DNA of 32,850 nt from Nocardioidaceae bacterium (GCA_030447585.1 JAUJOO010000007.1:135826-168675), one strand, 5' to 3'. Numbered from the stretch's first letter, positions 1-13,390 are shown. Notes: a model not told the origin generated them from the sequence alone. A program made the numbers and translations.

Positions 1-5
1 AAACC

Positions 6-236
6 ATGGCCCTTCACCACTCCGAGGAGACACATCAGATGCTGGTCGAGCGGATCCCCGCCGCGACCGGGCGTCCTCTTCATGAGTGGTTCGGCCATCT
101 GGAGCAAGGACCGGGGCTCTTGCGCTTCGACGACCGGGTCAAGTGGCTTCGCGACGAGTACGGTCTCGCGCACGGGCACGCCACTGCGATCGTGCACGAG
201 CACAACCTGAAGAAGGCACACCGCAGCTTCGAGTGA
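6..236 (+). CDS. DUF4287 domain protein
   Basis: A 76-residue protein that matches the small DUF4287 family. The family-like part is the second half, with a WLRDEYGLAHGHATAIVHEH stretch at about residues 47-66; the G-x-GHA-x-AIVH pattern is the usual signature. No enzymatic motif is visible and the function is unknown to me. It has no signal peptide or membrane segment, so it is probably cytosolic. The ATG lies 6 bases inside the window, so an upstream start or ribosome site cannot be judged. A strong terminator follows, so it is probably the last or only gene of its transcript. It is convergent with the membrane protein gene downstream. Confidence 0.8.
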   Translation: MALHHSEETHQMLVERIPAATGRPLHEWFGHLEQGPGLLRFDDRVKWLRDEYGLAHGHATAIVHEHNLKKAHRSFE

Positions 237-242
237 AGGCGG

Positions 243-277
243 ACGGCCCCCGGGATCACCCCGGGGGCCGTTTCCTT
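243..277 (+). terminator. Rho-independent terminator of the DUF4287 gene
   Basis: A perfect 12-bp stem (arms ACGGCCCCCGGG at 243-254 and CCCGGGGGCCGT at 260-271) with a 5-base loop is followed by TTCCTT. It starts 6 bases after the DUF4287 stop codon. It may also act on the convergent BAX-inhibitor-like gene ending at 316, although the minus side lacks a clear T tract. Confidence 0.85.
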
Positions 278-315
278 GTCACTAGGTTGTCGCGTTGCGA
301 CGGCGACGGCTGAGC

Positions 316-1158
316 TCACTCGCCTCGCAGAATCGCCAGGAGCCGCAGCAGGTTGATGTAGATGAAGATCAACGTGGCGGTGAGCGCGAACGCGGCCCGC
401 CACGACTCAGCCTCCGGGGCACCCATCGCCACGCCCTGCTCGACCAGGTCGAAGTCGAGGACCAGGAAGAAGATCCCGAGCCCGAGTCCGACGACGCTCA
501 TGATCAGACCGAGCGGACCGAGTTCGTTGAAGCCGATCGAAGCACCGAACTGGTAGAGCAGGAAGTCGAGCAAGCTAACGACGAGGAAGCCCATCGCGGC
601 GATCATGCCGAACTTGCGCATCCGGCTTGTCACCTGAATGTTGAAGAACTTGTACGCCGCCAGCGTCGCGATGAAGGCAGCGACGGTACCCATCACTGCC
701 TGCGCGACGACGCCGGGGTACATGGTTTCGAACGCCTCTGATGCGGCACCGAGGAAGAACCCCTGCGCAACGGCGTAGAGCATCACCAGCGGTGGCGAGA
801 CGACCCGCTTGAAGCTCAGCCACAGACCCAGCCCGACGCCGGCCAGGGCACCACCGATCCAGGCAGTGCTAACAAACTCCTTCGGCAGGAACACCCACGT
901 CGCGGCGGCGGTGAGCACCACCAGGAACAAGGTGACCGCGGTGCGCGAGACGACCGAGTCGATCGTCATCCGCTCCTCGACGGACGGCGGCCCGGCTGGG
1001 TACTGCCACGTGGATGGGTCGGTGCTCGGCGGAGGAGGCTGCTGGCCGTAGCCCGAGTAGCCCTGGCCCCCCGCGGGATAGCTCTGGTAGCCGTAGTTCG
1101 AGGCGGCCCGCCTGTTGAAGGTTTCGCTGTTGTTGAGTATCGGATTGTTGCTCTGCAT
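316..1158 (-). CDS. BAX inhibitor-1/YccA-like integral membrane protein
   Basis: A 280-residue protein of the actinobacterial Bax inhibitor-1-like membrane family. It opens with the typical MQSNNPILNNSETFNRR segment. A Gly/Tyr/Pro-rich cytosolic linker follows to about residue 60, and then about seven hydrophobic helices, the last ending ATLIFIYINLLRLLAILRGE. Family members are proposed pH-gated Ca2+ leak channels or stress proteins; the role here is not known. The ATG at 1158 is chosen over longer frames because GGAGGAGA sits just upstream of it. A candidate -10 box (TATGAT, 1199-1204) and a GC hairpin lie in the leader. It is a single gene between the terminator and the tRNA. Confidence 0.88.
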   Translation of the reverse strand: MQSNNPILNNSETFNRRAASNYGYQSYPAGGQGYSGYGQQPPPPSTDPSTWQYPAGPPSVEERMTIDSVVSRTAVTLFLVVLTAAATWVFLPKEFVSTAWIGGALAGVGLGLWLSFKRVVSPPLVMLYAVAQGFFLGAASEAFETMYPGVVAQAVMGTVAAFIATLAAYKFFNIQVTSRMRKFGMIAAMGFLVVSLLDFLLYQFGASIGFNELGPLGLIMSVVGLGLGIFFLVLDFDLVEQGVAMGAPEAESWRAAFALTATLIFIYINLLRLLAILRGE

Positions 1159-1172
1159 GATCTCCTCCTCGG

Positions 1173-1204
1173 CCCGGCCCCGTGGCCGGGTCTCCTCCAT
1201 CATA
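1173..1204 (-). promoter_or_regulatory. Leader of the BAX-inhibitor-like gene: -10 box and GC hairpin before the ribosome site
   Basis: TATGAT at 1199-1204 is a good -10 box; no clear -35 is seen. Between it and the ribosome site (about 1160-1168) is a 7-bp GC-only hairpin (CCCGGCC / GGCCGGG, 1184-1190 and 1173-1179, 4-base loop). The hairpin would sit directly 5' of the ribosome site in the mRNA. Confidence 0.4.
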
Positions 1205-1274
1205 ACGTGAGACAAGGCCCACCCCGCACGGCCGGCGACGCCGTCGCGGACGTCATACCTGCACGTTAGGCCAG

Positions 1275-1348
1275 TGCCCCCGGTGGGACTCGAACCCACA
1301 CTGAGCGCCTTTTAAGGGTGCGTCCTCTGCCAATTGGGATACGGGGGC
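1275..1348 (-). tRNA. tRNA with UAA anticodon (Leu by code) but class I shape
   Basis: The minus strand folds as a tRNA of 74 nt. The acceptor is GCCCCCG/CGGGGGC with discriminator A. The D stem has 3 bp (TCC/GGA) with a D loop containing GG. The anticodon stem is GCACC/GGCGC with one A-C mismatch, and the loop CTTAAAA gives anticodon UAA. The variable loop has only 5 nt, and the T arm is GTGGG-TTCGAGT-CCCAC. CCA is not encoded. Bacterial leucine tRNAs normally have a long variable arm, so identity by anticodon (Leu) conflicts with the shape. A TACGAT box at 1370-1375 could be its -10. It is a clear tRNA-like gene; which amino acid it carries is uncertain. Confidence 0.85.
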
Positions 1349-1507
1349 CACGTACGCCGTGCGGCTCTCATCGTAGAGCCGTCGGGCTCGACCGACCCAG
1401 ACCCGGCGGGAGTCCTCGGCCCCGACGGTGGCGCCCTCGGGCCTTCGCTTCGCTCTTTGACGGCCCTTCGGGTCACCACCGACGAGACCTTCGTCCGACC
1501 GCAGCTG

Positions 1508-2803
1508 TCAGCGGTTGGCGCGGACGAAGTCGTCACGTGCACGCTGCAGGGACCCGAGCGAGACGATGTCACGACGGAAGAACAAGGCCAGCGTCCAGTC
1601 CAGGATCACGCGCACCTTCTTGTTGAAGGTCGGCATCCGGCTCATGTGGTAGGTGCGGTGCATGAACCAGGCCGGGAAGCCCCGCAGCTTGATCCCGTAG
1701 ACCTGGGCCACGCCCTTGTACAGCCCCAGGCTGGCGACCGAACCCACGTGCTTGTGCTCGTAGTCGGCGAGCTCATGTCCGCGCAGGCACGAGATGATGT
1801 TGTCCGCGAGCACACGGGCCTGCCGGACGGCGTGCTGGGCGCTGGGCGAGCAGAGATGGCCGGGGTTCGTCAGGTCGGGCACAGCCGCGTTGTCACCGGC
1901 TGCCCAGGCGTGCTCCACTCCCTCGACTCTGAGGTTCGTGCAGGCTTTGATACGGCCCTTGTCATCGAGCGGCAGATCGGTGTCGCCGAGAACCGGGTTG
2001 GCCTTCACGCCCGCGGTCCACACGAGGGTGTCGGCGTCGAACTCGTCTCCGTCAGACAACACGATGTGGTGGTCGACGGCCGACTCCAGTCGGGTATTGA
2101 GGCGCACGTCGATGCCGCGGTCTCGCAGTCGCTTCACTGTGTAGCGCCCCATGTCGATACCGACCTCAGGCAGGATCCGGTCGGTCGCCTCCACCAGCAC
2201 GAACCTGAGATCGCGGTCGTCGATCGTGTCGTAGTAGCGGGTCGCGAAACGCGCCATGTCCTCGATCTCGCCCAGCGCCTCGACGCCGGCGTACCCCCCG
2301 CCTACGAAGACGAACGTCAAGGCGCGCTGCCGGGTCCCCGAGTCCAGCACGGAGGTGGCGAGGTCGAGCCGGTCGAGCACGTGGTTGCGCAGGGCGATCG
2401 CCTCCTCGATCTGTTTGAAGCCCATGCCGTGCTCCTTGAGGCCGGGGATCGGCAGAGTCCGGGCGACCGATCCGAGGGCCACCACGATCTCGTCGTAGGC
2501 CAGGTCGTACGGCTTCCCCTGCGGTGGCTCGACGCGCAGCGTCTGCCGGGCGGAGTCGATCGACGAGACACGAGCGGTGATGACGTCGCAGCGCCTGAGC
2601 AGCCGGCGCAGCGGTACGACGACATGACGCGGCTCCAGTGAGCCTGCCGCCGCCTCCGGCAAAAACGGCTGGTACGTCATCGACGACCGGGGATCGATCA
2701 CGGTGACGCGGGCCTCGCCCCTGGTCAGCCGCTTCTGCAACCCGACGGCCGTGTACATGCCGACGTAGCCACCGCCGGCGATCACGATGTGCGGCCTCGT
2801 CAT
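1508..2803 (-). CDS. ndh: Type II NADH:quinone oxidoreductase (NDH-2)
   Basis: A 431-residue single-subunit NADH dehydrogenase that passes electrons from NADH to menaquinone without pumping protons, acting at the inner face of the membrane. The N-terminal FAD-binding Rossmann motif GGGYVG is at residues 10-15. A second one for NADH (FVFVGGGYAGVEALGE) lies near residue 170, and the FAD motif AWAAGDNAAVPDL near residue 320. The C-terminus has the hydrophobic/basic segment (RVILDWTLALFFRRDIVSLG) typical of membrane anchoring. The start is ATG 2803 with AGGGAG 6 bases upstream; an upstream in-frame GTG at 2860 lies inside the operator and is unlikely. The promoter carries a Rex-type operator. It appears monocistronic. 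Confidence 0.93.
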   Translation of the reverse strand: MTRPHIVIAGGGYVGMYTAVGLQKRLTRGEARVTVIDPRSSMTYQPFLPEAAAGSLEPRHVVVPLRRLLRRCDVITARVSSIDSARQTLRVEPPQGKPYDLAYDEIVVALGSVARTLPIPGLKEHGMGFKQIEEAIALRNHVLDRLDLATSVLDSGTRQRALTFVFVGGGYAGVEALGEIEDMARFATRYYDTIDDRDLRFVLVEATDRILPEVGIDMGRYTVKRLRDRGIDVRLNTRLESAVDHHIVLSDGDEFDADTLVWTAGVKANPVLGDTDLPLDDKGRIKACTNLRVEGVEHAWAAGDNAAVPDLTNPGHLCSPSAQHAVRQARVLADNIISCLRGHELADYEHKHVGSVASLGLYKGVAQVYGIKLRGFPAWFMHRTYHMSRMPTFNKKVRVILDWTLALFFRRDIVSLGSLQRARDDFVRANR

Positions 2804-2832
2804 GACGATCTCCCTTTCATGTATCCAGCACA

Positions 2833-2862
2833 AGCATACCGAGGTAGTGAAAAGTTTCACAA
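2833..2862 (-). promoter_or_regulatory. ndh promoter with Rex-type operator
   Basis: On the minus strand, TTGTGA (2857-2862) and TATGCT (2833-2838) are separated by 18 bp and make a plausible -35/-10 pair. The 18-bp site TTGTGAAACTTTTCACTA (2845-2862) overlaps the -35. It matches the known Rex consensus TTGTGAA-N4-TTCACAA at all but one base outside the spacer and holds the palindrome GTGAAA-AG-TTTCAC. Rex represses respiratory genes, ndh among them, when NADH is low. No rex gene is in the window. Confidence 0.7.
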
Positions 2863-2894
2863 GCCTTTCCCGCGGCTGCGATGGCGAGGGAAGG

Positions 2895-3809
2895 TCAGTG
2901 GCTGCCGGTGGCCAGCCGGGCTGCCTCCCCTAGCACCGCGTCGAGCATCAGCTCGGTGAGCTTGCCGGTGAACGTGTTCTGCTGGCTCGGGTGGTAGCAG
3001 CCGAGCACGGCGACCAGATGATCGGCGGCAACGCCGCCTCGGGGGACACTGTCTGCCGGCTGCTGCGCACCAGCCCCACCATCCGGTGGTCGGCGTACGT
3101 CGACACGCACGCCGTGCCCGAACGCCGGTCGCGGCCGGGGTATGACGACGCCTTGCCGCGCCAGCGCGCGAAGCGCTGCCTGCCAGCCGAACGACCCCAG
3201 GCAGACTACACAGCGCAGCGTTGGCAGCACCAAACGGAGCTCTGCATCCAGCCATGGTGCGCAGGTGTCACGCTCGCTCGGGGTGGGCTTGTTCGCGGGG
3301 GGCGCGCAGCGGACCGCGGCGACCATCCGGGTGTCCACCAGCCGCTGCCCGTCGCCGGCGTGGACGCTCGTCTCCTGCGTCGCGAGACCGAGCCGATGCA
3401 GGGAGGCGAACAGCCAGTCACCGGAGCGGTCACCGGTGAAGATGCGGCCCGTCCGGTTGCCGCCGTGCGCGGCAGGCGCCAGCCCGACCACCAGCACCTT
3501 CGGCGACTCGCTTCCCCACCCGACGATCGGCCGGCCCCAGTACGGCTCGTCGGCGTACGACCGACGCTTCTCCACAGCGACCGACTCCCGCCACTCGACC
3601 AGGCGAGGGCAGGCCCTACAGACGGACGACCGCTCGCCGATCTCGTCCAGTCCGCTCGCCCCGGCTGCCCCGGCGCGAACCGCGGCCGCATCGGTTGCCA
3701 CCGGCGTCGTCTGCTGGCCGGGGTCACCCGGCCAACCGCTGCCCGGGAGCACCGGACTCGTGAAGAGTTTCCGGGTCAACGGGTGCGGGAGAGGAGTCGA
3801 CGAGCTCAC
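2895..3809 (-). CDS. udgB: Uracil-DNA glycosylase family 5 (UDGb), Fe-S type
   Basis: A 304-residue DNA repair enzyme that removes uracil and other deaminated bases. The family 5 motif [19 protein letters not shown] is at about residues 109-127, where Ala replaces the catalytic Asp of other families, as is normal for UDGb. The second motif [10 protein letters not shown] is near the C-terminus. Four cysteines for a 4Fe-4S cluster are visible: C64 and C67, then the Cys of VRCAPPAN and of DTCAPW. A loop of roughly 25 residues after PRPAFGHG is longer than I expect for the family. The GTG start at 3809 overlaps the ppx stop as GTGA, implying translational coupling. It is the last gene of the eno operon. 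Confidence 0.9.
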   Translation of the reverse strand: MSSSTPLPHPLTRKLFTSPVLPGSGWPGDPGQQTTPVATDAAAVRAGAAGASGLDEIGERSSVCRACPRLVEWRESVAVEKRRSYADEPYWGRPIVGWGSESPKVLVVGLAPAAHGGNRTGRIFTGDRSGDWLFASLHRLGLATQETSVHAGDGQRLVDTRMVAAVRCAPPANKPTPSERDTCAPWLDAELRLVLPTLRCVVCLGSFGWQAALRALARQGVVIPRPRPAFGHGVRVDVRRPPDGGAGAQQPADSVPRGGVAADHLVAVLGCYHPSQQNTFTGKLTELMLDAVLGEAARLATGSH

Positions 3810-4768
3810 ACCAGGGACCAGGCGATGCCGTCGAGGATGTCGTGCTCGGACGCCACCAGGGACTGCGCACGCGTATGCCGCACGACCTGGCCGAGGACGA
3901 GAGCCCCACCGGCAATGACGTCTGCGCGTCCGGGGGCCATGAACCCGAGCGCCGCCCGCTCCGCAACCGTCATGGCCACGATCTTGTCGATCGCGGTCAG
4001 CAGGCTCGCCGCCGGGACGCGTGCGTGGTGGATCCTGTCGCGGTCGTACCTCGCCAGTCCGAGTGACATCGCCACCATCGTGGTGATGGTGCCTGCGACG
4101 CCGACCAGTGTTCCGGGCCGGACGAAGCGCTCCTCCAAGCGACCCAGAGCCGCGTCGACGTCGGCTACGAGCGCTGCGACCTCCCGGCGCGATGGTGGGT
4201 CGGAGTGCAGGTGCCGCTCGCTCATCCGGACAGATCCGATGTCGAGCGACTGTCCCCGTACGCCGACGCCATCTCTGCTTCGCCCCTGTCCCCGGTAGCC
4301 GCCGTTGCCGCCGTCGGCGGCGACGACGAACTCCGTCGAGCCGCCACCGATATCCAGGACCACCACCGGTTCCTCGACCCATGGCAGCTCGCTCAGCCCA
4401 CGTGTCGCTCCGTCGTACGACAGGAGCGCCTCCTCGTCGCCGCTGATGACGTCGGGCGCCACACCGAGCCTGTCGCGGACGCCGCTGACGAACACGTCCC
4501 GGTTGGCGACGTCTCGGGCAGCCGAGGTGGCGACCATGCGGGTGGCCGAGACCTCGAGGGCGGCGATGACGGTCGCATACTCCTCCAGCGTGACGAAGGT
4601 CCGTTGCAGGGCCGTCTCGGCGAAGACTCCGGTGCGGTCGACGTCCTGCCCAAGCCTGACGATCGTCGTACGCCGCTCCACCTCGACGGCCCGGCCGAGC
4701 GCGGGCTCCAGGTCAGCGACAAGAAGTCGTAGGGAGTTGGTGCCGCAGTCGAGAGCCGCCACCCTCAT
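3806..4768 (-). CDS. ppx: Exopolyphosphatase / Ppx-GppA family phosphatase
   Basis: A 320-residue protein of the Ppx/GppA family (sugar kinase/Hsp70 fold), which hydrolyses polyphosphate or guanosine pentaphosphate. The N-terminal phosphate-1 motif [13 protein letters not shown] is at about residues 7-19. The second phosphate motif [14 protein letters not shown] lies in the middle, and [11 protein letters not shown] in the C-terminal part. The length fits short actinobacterial Ppx proteins. A Gly/Arg-rich insert of about 20 residues follows the GGGSTEF motif, before SLDIGSVRM. The ATG at 4768 overlaps the DUF501 stop as ATGA, so the two are coupled. Whether it acts on polyP or (p)ppGpp cannot be read from sequence. 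Confidence 0.9.
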   Translation of the reverse strand: MRVAALDCGTNSLRLLVADLEPALGRAVEVERRTTIVRLGQDVDRTGVFAETALQRTFVTLEEYATVIAALEVSATRMVATSAARDVANRDVFVSGVRDRLGVAPDVISGDEEALLSYDGATRGLSELPWVEEPVVVLDIGGGSTEFVVAADGGNGGYRGQGRSRDGVGVRGQSLDIGSVRMSERHLHSDPPSRREVAALVADVDAALGRLEERFVRPGTLVGVAGTITTMVAMSLGLARYDRDRIHHARVPAASLLTAIDKIVAMTVAERAALGFMAPGRADVIAGGALVLGQVVRHTRAQSLVASEHDILDGIAWSLV

Positions 4769-5301
4769 GGCCCCGGCCCGCGCGCGTCGTCTCCTGAGGG
4801 CGCCTCCACCCGGACACAAGGACCCTCGGCCCACCAGTTCGGCAGCAGCTCCAACGTCTCGTCACCTAACGGGTTCACGCCGACGCCGGCCGCGAGCGCG
4901 TGGGCGGCGAGCACGTGCAGGCACTTCACCCGGTCGGGCATCCCACCCGCCGACACATCAGCTATCTCGTCCACCTCGCCGTGGCCGGCGCGGTCCTCGA
5001 GGAACGACACGTGGGCGCGACGGTAGCGCGCGGCAAGCTCCTGGTCCTCGGACAGCCGCTCGGTCATCTCCCGCATCAGCCCGCTCGCCTCCAGCGTTCC
5101 GATCATGGACGCCGCCCTGGGGCAGGTGAGGTAGTAGAAGGTGGGGAACGGTGTGCCGTCGCTGAGCCGCGGTGAGGTCGCCACCACGTCCGGGTTGCCG
5201 CACGGGCACCGGTGGGCCACCGCGAGGAGGCCGCGTGGGGACCGTCCGAGCTGCGCCTCGACCGCGGCCAGGTCCCCCGCCTCGAGGTCCCCGCCGGTCA
5301 A
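4765..5301 (-). CDS. DUF501 family protein
   Basis: A 178-residue protein of DUF501, found in actinobacteria between the ftsB-like and ppx genes. Conserved stretches seen are AHRCPCGNPDVV, DGTPFPTFYYLTCPRA and DRVKCLHVLAAHALAAG-VNPLGDE. Several Cys and His residues suggest a metal site, but no function is known to me. The start is the least certain part. I choose TTG 5301 because it overlaps the upstream stop as TTGA and leaves the family's usual short N-terminus before LAAVEAQLGR. No good ribosome site precedes it, so coupling would be needed. Confidence 0.8.
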   Translation of the reverse strand: MTGGDLEAGDLAAVEAQLGRSPRGLLAVAHRCPCGNPDVVATSPRLSDGTPFPTFYYLTCPRAASMIGTLEASGLMREMTERLSEDQELAARYRRAHVSFLEDRAGHGEVDEIADVSAGGMPDRVKCLHVLAAHALAAGVGVNPLGDETLELLPNWWAEGPCVRVEAPSGDDARGPGP

Positions 5302-5924
5302 CGGTCCGCGGGGCCTTGTGACGGCTGCCGACGCCCGGTTCCGATGCGAGCTGCCGGCTCGCGCTGCGGAGCCTTGGGAGCATCGGCGGTCGCTGGGTCC
5401 CTGCCTGCCTCGACAACGCTCGCCCACTGGCTCTGCCACCACTCCGGCGACTCCTTGGGCCGAGGCGTCGTCGCGTCCGACAGCTCGCTGCCGCCGTCGG
5501 AGAGCACCTCGCCGTCCGCCCCGATGACGCGGTAGCCGGTCTCCCCCGGCATCAGCCAGCCGAACCGCAGCCGTGCCTGGGTCTTGACGTAGGCGGGGTC
5601 GTGCCAGCGCTCCTTCTCCTGCTCGAGGGTGGCGACATCGGCCCGCTGCTGGCTGATCTGCGCGTTGAGGTCGTTGATCTCTCCCCGCTGCTTGATCCAG
5701 GCGCGCATGCTCGACGCGTACGAGACGGCGAGTACGGCGACCACCAGCAACAGCACGGCCGCACGTCCGGTCAGGGAGGCCTTCGACGAGGCGATGCGCG
5801 CAGCCGGCACGTCGGAGTTGACTCGGGTGGTCCGGCGGACAGTTGGCGCCGCCCGACCCGGTTTACGGCTGGTGGATCCACGGCCGGGGCCGGGAGACGA
5901 CGGTGGGCGCGGTCGCGGTGCCAT
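5298..5924 (-). CDS. ftsB: FtsB/DivIC family septum protein
   Basis: A 208-residue bitopic membrane protein of the septum formation initiator family; partners in other bacteria are FtsL and FtsQ at the division site. The N-terminus (1-50) is Pro/Arg-rich and cytosolic. One transmembrane helix lies at about 54-71 and a short coiled coil at about 78-106 (INDLNAQISQQRADVATLEQ). The conserved DPAYVKTQARLRFGWLMPGE block is at 109-128. The C-terminal tail is low-complexity and Pro/Gln-rich. ATG 5924 has AGGTGA upstream and lies 7 bases after the eno stop. Its place behind eno is the usual actinobacterial one. Confidence 0.87.
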   Translation of the reverse strand: MAPRPRPPSSPGPGRGSTSRKPGRAAPTVRRTTRVNSDVPAARIASSKASLTGRAAVLLLVVAVLAVSYASSMRAWIKQRGEINDLNAQISQQRADVATLEQEKERWHDPAYVKTQARLRFGWLMPGETGYRVIGADGEVLSDGGSELSDATTPRPKESPEWWQSQWASVVEAGRDPATADAPKAPQREPAARIGTGRRQPSQGPADR

Positions 5925-5931
5925 CAACGCG

Positions 5932-7272
<1,341 letters not shown>

Positions 7273-7965
7273 CTATCCGGGCTCGGCCGTCTCCTCGTGA
7301 AGGGCACGCTGTTCCCGGGCCTGGACCTCGGCCATCTCCGCCAGAACCCGTCTACGCAGCGCCTGCTCGGGGTCCAAACCGGCGGCCGCAGCAGCGGCTG
7401 CGAGCGCGAACAGCACCTCGCCCAGGGACTCCTCTGTGTAGGCCGTCTCCTGCGGCGTGGGCACCGAGACCATCTCGGGCACCAGCCCCGGCGCGCGCAT
7501 GGCCCGAGAAACGACCTTCGCGGCAAGTGACAGCGCCGGCAGTCCGGTCGGTATGCCGTCCACGGCCGAGGTGCGTGACTTCTCCGCCGCCTTGATCGCT
7601 TCCCAGTTGGTCTCGACGTCGGCTGCTCCGCCGACCTCGACGTCGCCGAAGACGTGAGGGTGACGTCGGACGAGCTTGTCCACGATCGCGGCAGCGACGT
7701 CGTCTATCGAGAACGGTGCGTCCTCGTCCTCGCTGGCAATCCGCGCGTGGAAGACCACCTGCAGCAGCAGGTCCCCGAGCTCCTCGCTGAGGTGGGCGCG
7801 ATCCCCCGACTCGATGGCCTCGATCGTCTCGTAGGTCTCCTCCACCAGATACTTCACGAGGGACGTGTGCGTCTGTTGGCGGTCCCATGGACACTCCGAA
7901 CGCAGCCTGTCCATGACAGCGACAAGGTCGAGCACTCGGGCACCGGCTCGGTCGAGGTGTCCCAT
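7273..7965 (-). CDS. mazG: MazG nucleotide pyrophosphohydrolase
   Basis: A 230-residue all-alpha NTP pyrophosphohydrolase that cleaves NTPs to NMP and PPi and is thought to clear non-standard nucleotides. The metal-binding pattern is seen as EETYETIEA (42-50) followed by EELGDLLLQVVFHARIA (61-77). The N-terminal MDRLRSECPWDRQQTH is the classic MazG opening. The second half is less conserved, with an Ala-rich stretch near residue 190. ATG 7965 lies 9 bases after the stop of the upstream lipoprotein gene, so the mfd, lipoprotein and mazG genes probably share a transcript. A 51-base gap separates it from eno. Confidence 0.92.
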   Translation of the reverse strand: MGHLDRAGARVLDLVAVMDRLRSECPWDRQQTHTSLVKYLVEETYETIEAIESGDRAHLSEELGDLLLQVVFHARIASEDEDAPFSIDDVAAAIVDKLVRRHPHVFGDVEVGGAADVETNWEAIKAAEKSRTSAVDGIPTGLPALSLAAKVVSRAMRAPGLVPEMVSVPTPQETAYTEESLGEVLFALAAAAAAAGLDPEQALRRRVLAEMAEVQAREQRALHEETAEPG

Positions 7966-7974
7966 GTCGGGTCC

Positions 7975-8680
7975 TCAGCCGCAGAGCTGAGAGGCAGGAG
8001 GCGTGAACGTCGGCTCGGGCGGTGCCGGCTGACCAGGCGGTGGGGTAGGCGCGGGTGTCGTCGAGACCGGGTCGGACAAGGAGCCGGTGCCGAACTCCAG
8101 GCGGACACCGTTCCACTCGCCGTAACGAGGCGACACCTCGACATCCTGCTGCTCCGCGAACTTCTTGAGGTAGCTGTTCGCAGCAGTGACGTCAGACTGG
8201 TCGATCTTGTCGGCCGTCGTCACGGCAGGATCCTCGAGGTTCGCCCCGATGGCCCCTTGCTGCAGTGCCTGGAGTGTCCGCTCCTTCAGGAACTCCTCCA
8301 GGAGCGCTCTGTGATCGGCTGCCAGGTCGTCAGGGATCACCGTTCCCGCGGCGATCTTGCTGACGAGGGCGTCGCTGACCGTCACTCCCCGCTCCTCGGC
8401 CGCCTGGTCGGTGATCTCGAGGATGATGAGTGACTCGACGAGGCTGGCGCGCAGCTCCTGGACGGACTGGCCGGGCTGGGGCAGGCCCTGCTCCTTGCGC
8501 TGAATCTCGTTGAAGGCGCAGATCGCTTCGGTGAGGTCGTCGATCGTCGACTCGGTGATCGTCTCTTCGTTGACCGAGGCGGCGACGCCTGGGCGTAGGT
8601 CGGTGCCGCAACCGCTCGTCGCCAAGACCGCGACCGCCGTCGCGACCGCGCAGATGGCTTGCCGGCCAACCGCCGGGCGG

Positions 8681-8691
<11 letters not shown>
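7975..8691 (-). CDS. Lipoprotein with SurA-like N-terminal domain (LpqU-position gene)
   Basis: A 238-residue secreted lipoprotein. The basic N-terminus is followed by a hydrophobic segment and the lipobox LATSGC, giving a lipidated Cys near residue 28. The mature part is helical and resembles the SurA N-terminal chaperone domain (DDLTEAICAFNEIQ, the family's usual feature). No PPIase domain is seen. The C-terminus is Pro/Thr-rich. GTG 8691 is chosen because GAGGAG lies 11 bases upstream; GTG 8703 is possible but has no spacing to that site. It overlaps the 3' end of mfd by 11 bases. A role in envelope protein folding is inferred only. Confidence 0.82.
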
Positions 8692-12373
<3,682 letters not shown>

Positions 12374-12589
12374 AGGGCTCCTGCCAAAGTTCCATCGATA
12401 CTCGTCGCGCGTGTGCAGGCAACACGACAGCCCCCGCTCAGCGATGAGAGGGGGTCGGCGTTGCCCGATCGAGTGTACCGGTCGGCGGTGTCCCAGGCGC
12501 ATCCCGCTCGGGCATGCTCGCGGAACGATCACATCGTGATGGACAGCGCCCACCCCAGGGTCCGTAGGCGACCGCTCACCGGCCGACGG

Positions 12590-13384
12590 CTACCGTGCGT
12601 GCTCAGCCCAGTAGGCGCGGACGAAAGCCGTCACGGTTTGGGCCAGCTCGGGCCGGCTGACAAGCAGGTCGGGCAGCCAGACGTCGTCTTGGTTGTAGAA
12701 CAGGGGCGAACCGTCGGCGCGACTCGTGTGCAACCCGGCGGCCCGGGCGACTGCGACCGGAGCAGCGGAGTCCCACTCGTACTGGCCGCCGGCGTGCACG
12801 TAGATGTCCGTCACATCGCGAGCCACCGAGAGAACCTTCGCACCAGCCGAGCCCATCGCCACCAGGTCGGCGTCGATCTCGCGCGCGAGGTCCTCGACGA
12901 ACCCGGGCGGCCTGGTGCGACTCACGGCGATCCTCGGCCGCGAGCTGCTCCGTTCGACTACGCGGGGCGGGTCGGCGGTGCTGAACGTCGTCGACATCCC
13001 CGGCTGGGCCACGGCCCCCGCCACCAAGTCACCGTCTTGCCACAGCGCCACGTGTACTGCCCAGTCGTCGCGAGGCGGCTCAGAGTACTCACGGGTCCCG
13101 TCCAGTGGGTCGATGATCCAGACACGGCTGCGAGCCAGCCGCGTCTTGTCGTCCTTGCCCTCCTCGCTGAGCACCGCATCTTCAGGCCGATAGGTGGCCA
13201 GAAGCTGCATCAAGATCCGGTGTCCGAGCGCATCCCCGGCGTCCTTGAGGTCCTTGCCCTCGAGGCCCTCACCGCGTAACTGCTCGAGCCGCTCACCGGC
13301 AACGGTGGCCGTCCATGCGGAGAGCAGGTGGTCATCGGAGACGACCTCGGACGGGGGGTTCGGCAGGTCGACGCTCTGGGTCAC
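12590..13384 (-). CDS. cysQ: CysQ-like 3'(2'),5'-bisphosphate nucleotidase / inositol monophosphatase family
   Basis: A 264-residue Mg2+-dependent, Li+-sensitive type phosphatase. The metal motifs are EE at 74-75, DPLDGTREY at 92-100 and YEWDSAAPVAVARAAG in the C-terminal third. These fit enzymes that turn PAP (3'-phosphoadenosine 5'-phosphate) to AMP in sulfate assimilation; inositol or fructose bisphosphate cannot be excluded. GTG 13384 is the only sensible start. It has no Shine-Dalgarno sequence, but a CACAGT box lies 6 bases before it, so the message may be leaderless. It stands alone between hsp20 and mfd, all in the same direction. Confidence 0.85.
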   Translation of the reverse strand: MTQSVDLPNPPSEVVSDDHLLSAWTATVAGERLEQLRGEGLEGKDLKDAGDALGHRILMQLLATYRPEDAVLSEEGKDDKTRLARSRVWIIDPLDGTREYSEPPRDDWAVHVALWQDGDLVAGAVAQPGMSTTFSTADPPRVVERSSSRPRIAVSRTRPPGFVEDLAREIDADLVAMGSAGAKVLSVARDVTDIYVHAGGQYEWDSAAPVAVARAAGLHTSRADGSPLFYNQDDVWLPDLLVSRPELAQTVTAFVRAYWAEHAR

Positions 13385-13390
13385 GCGGCA

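Noticed and set aside
12431-12454. Hairpin CCCCC/GGGGG between cysQ and mfd as a terminator
   Set aside because: The stem needs bulges, and there is no T tract on the minus strand. The 216-base gap holds nothing else I can support.
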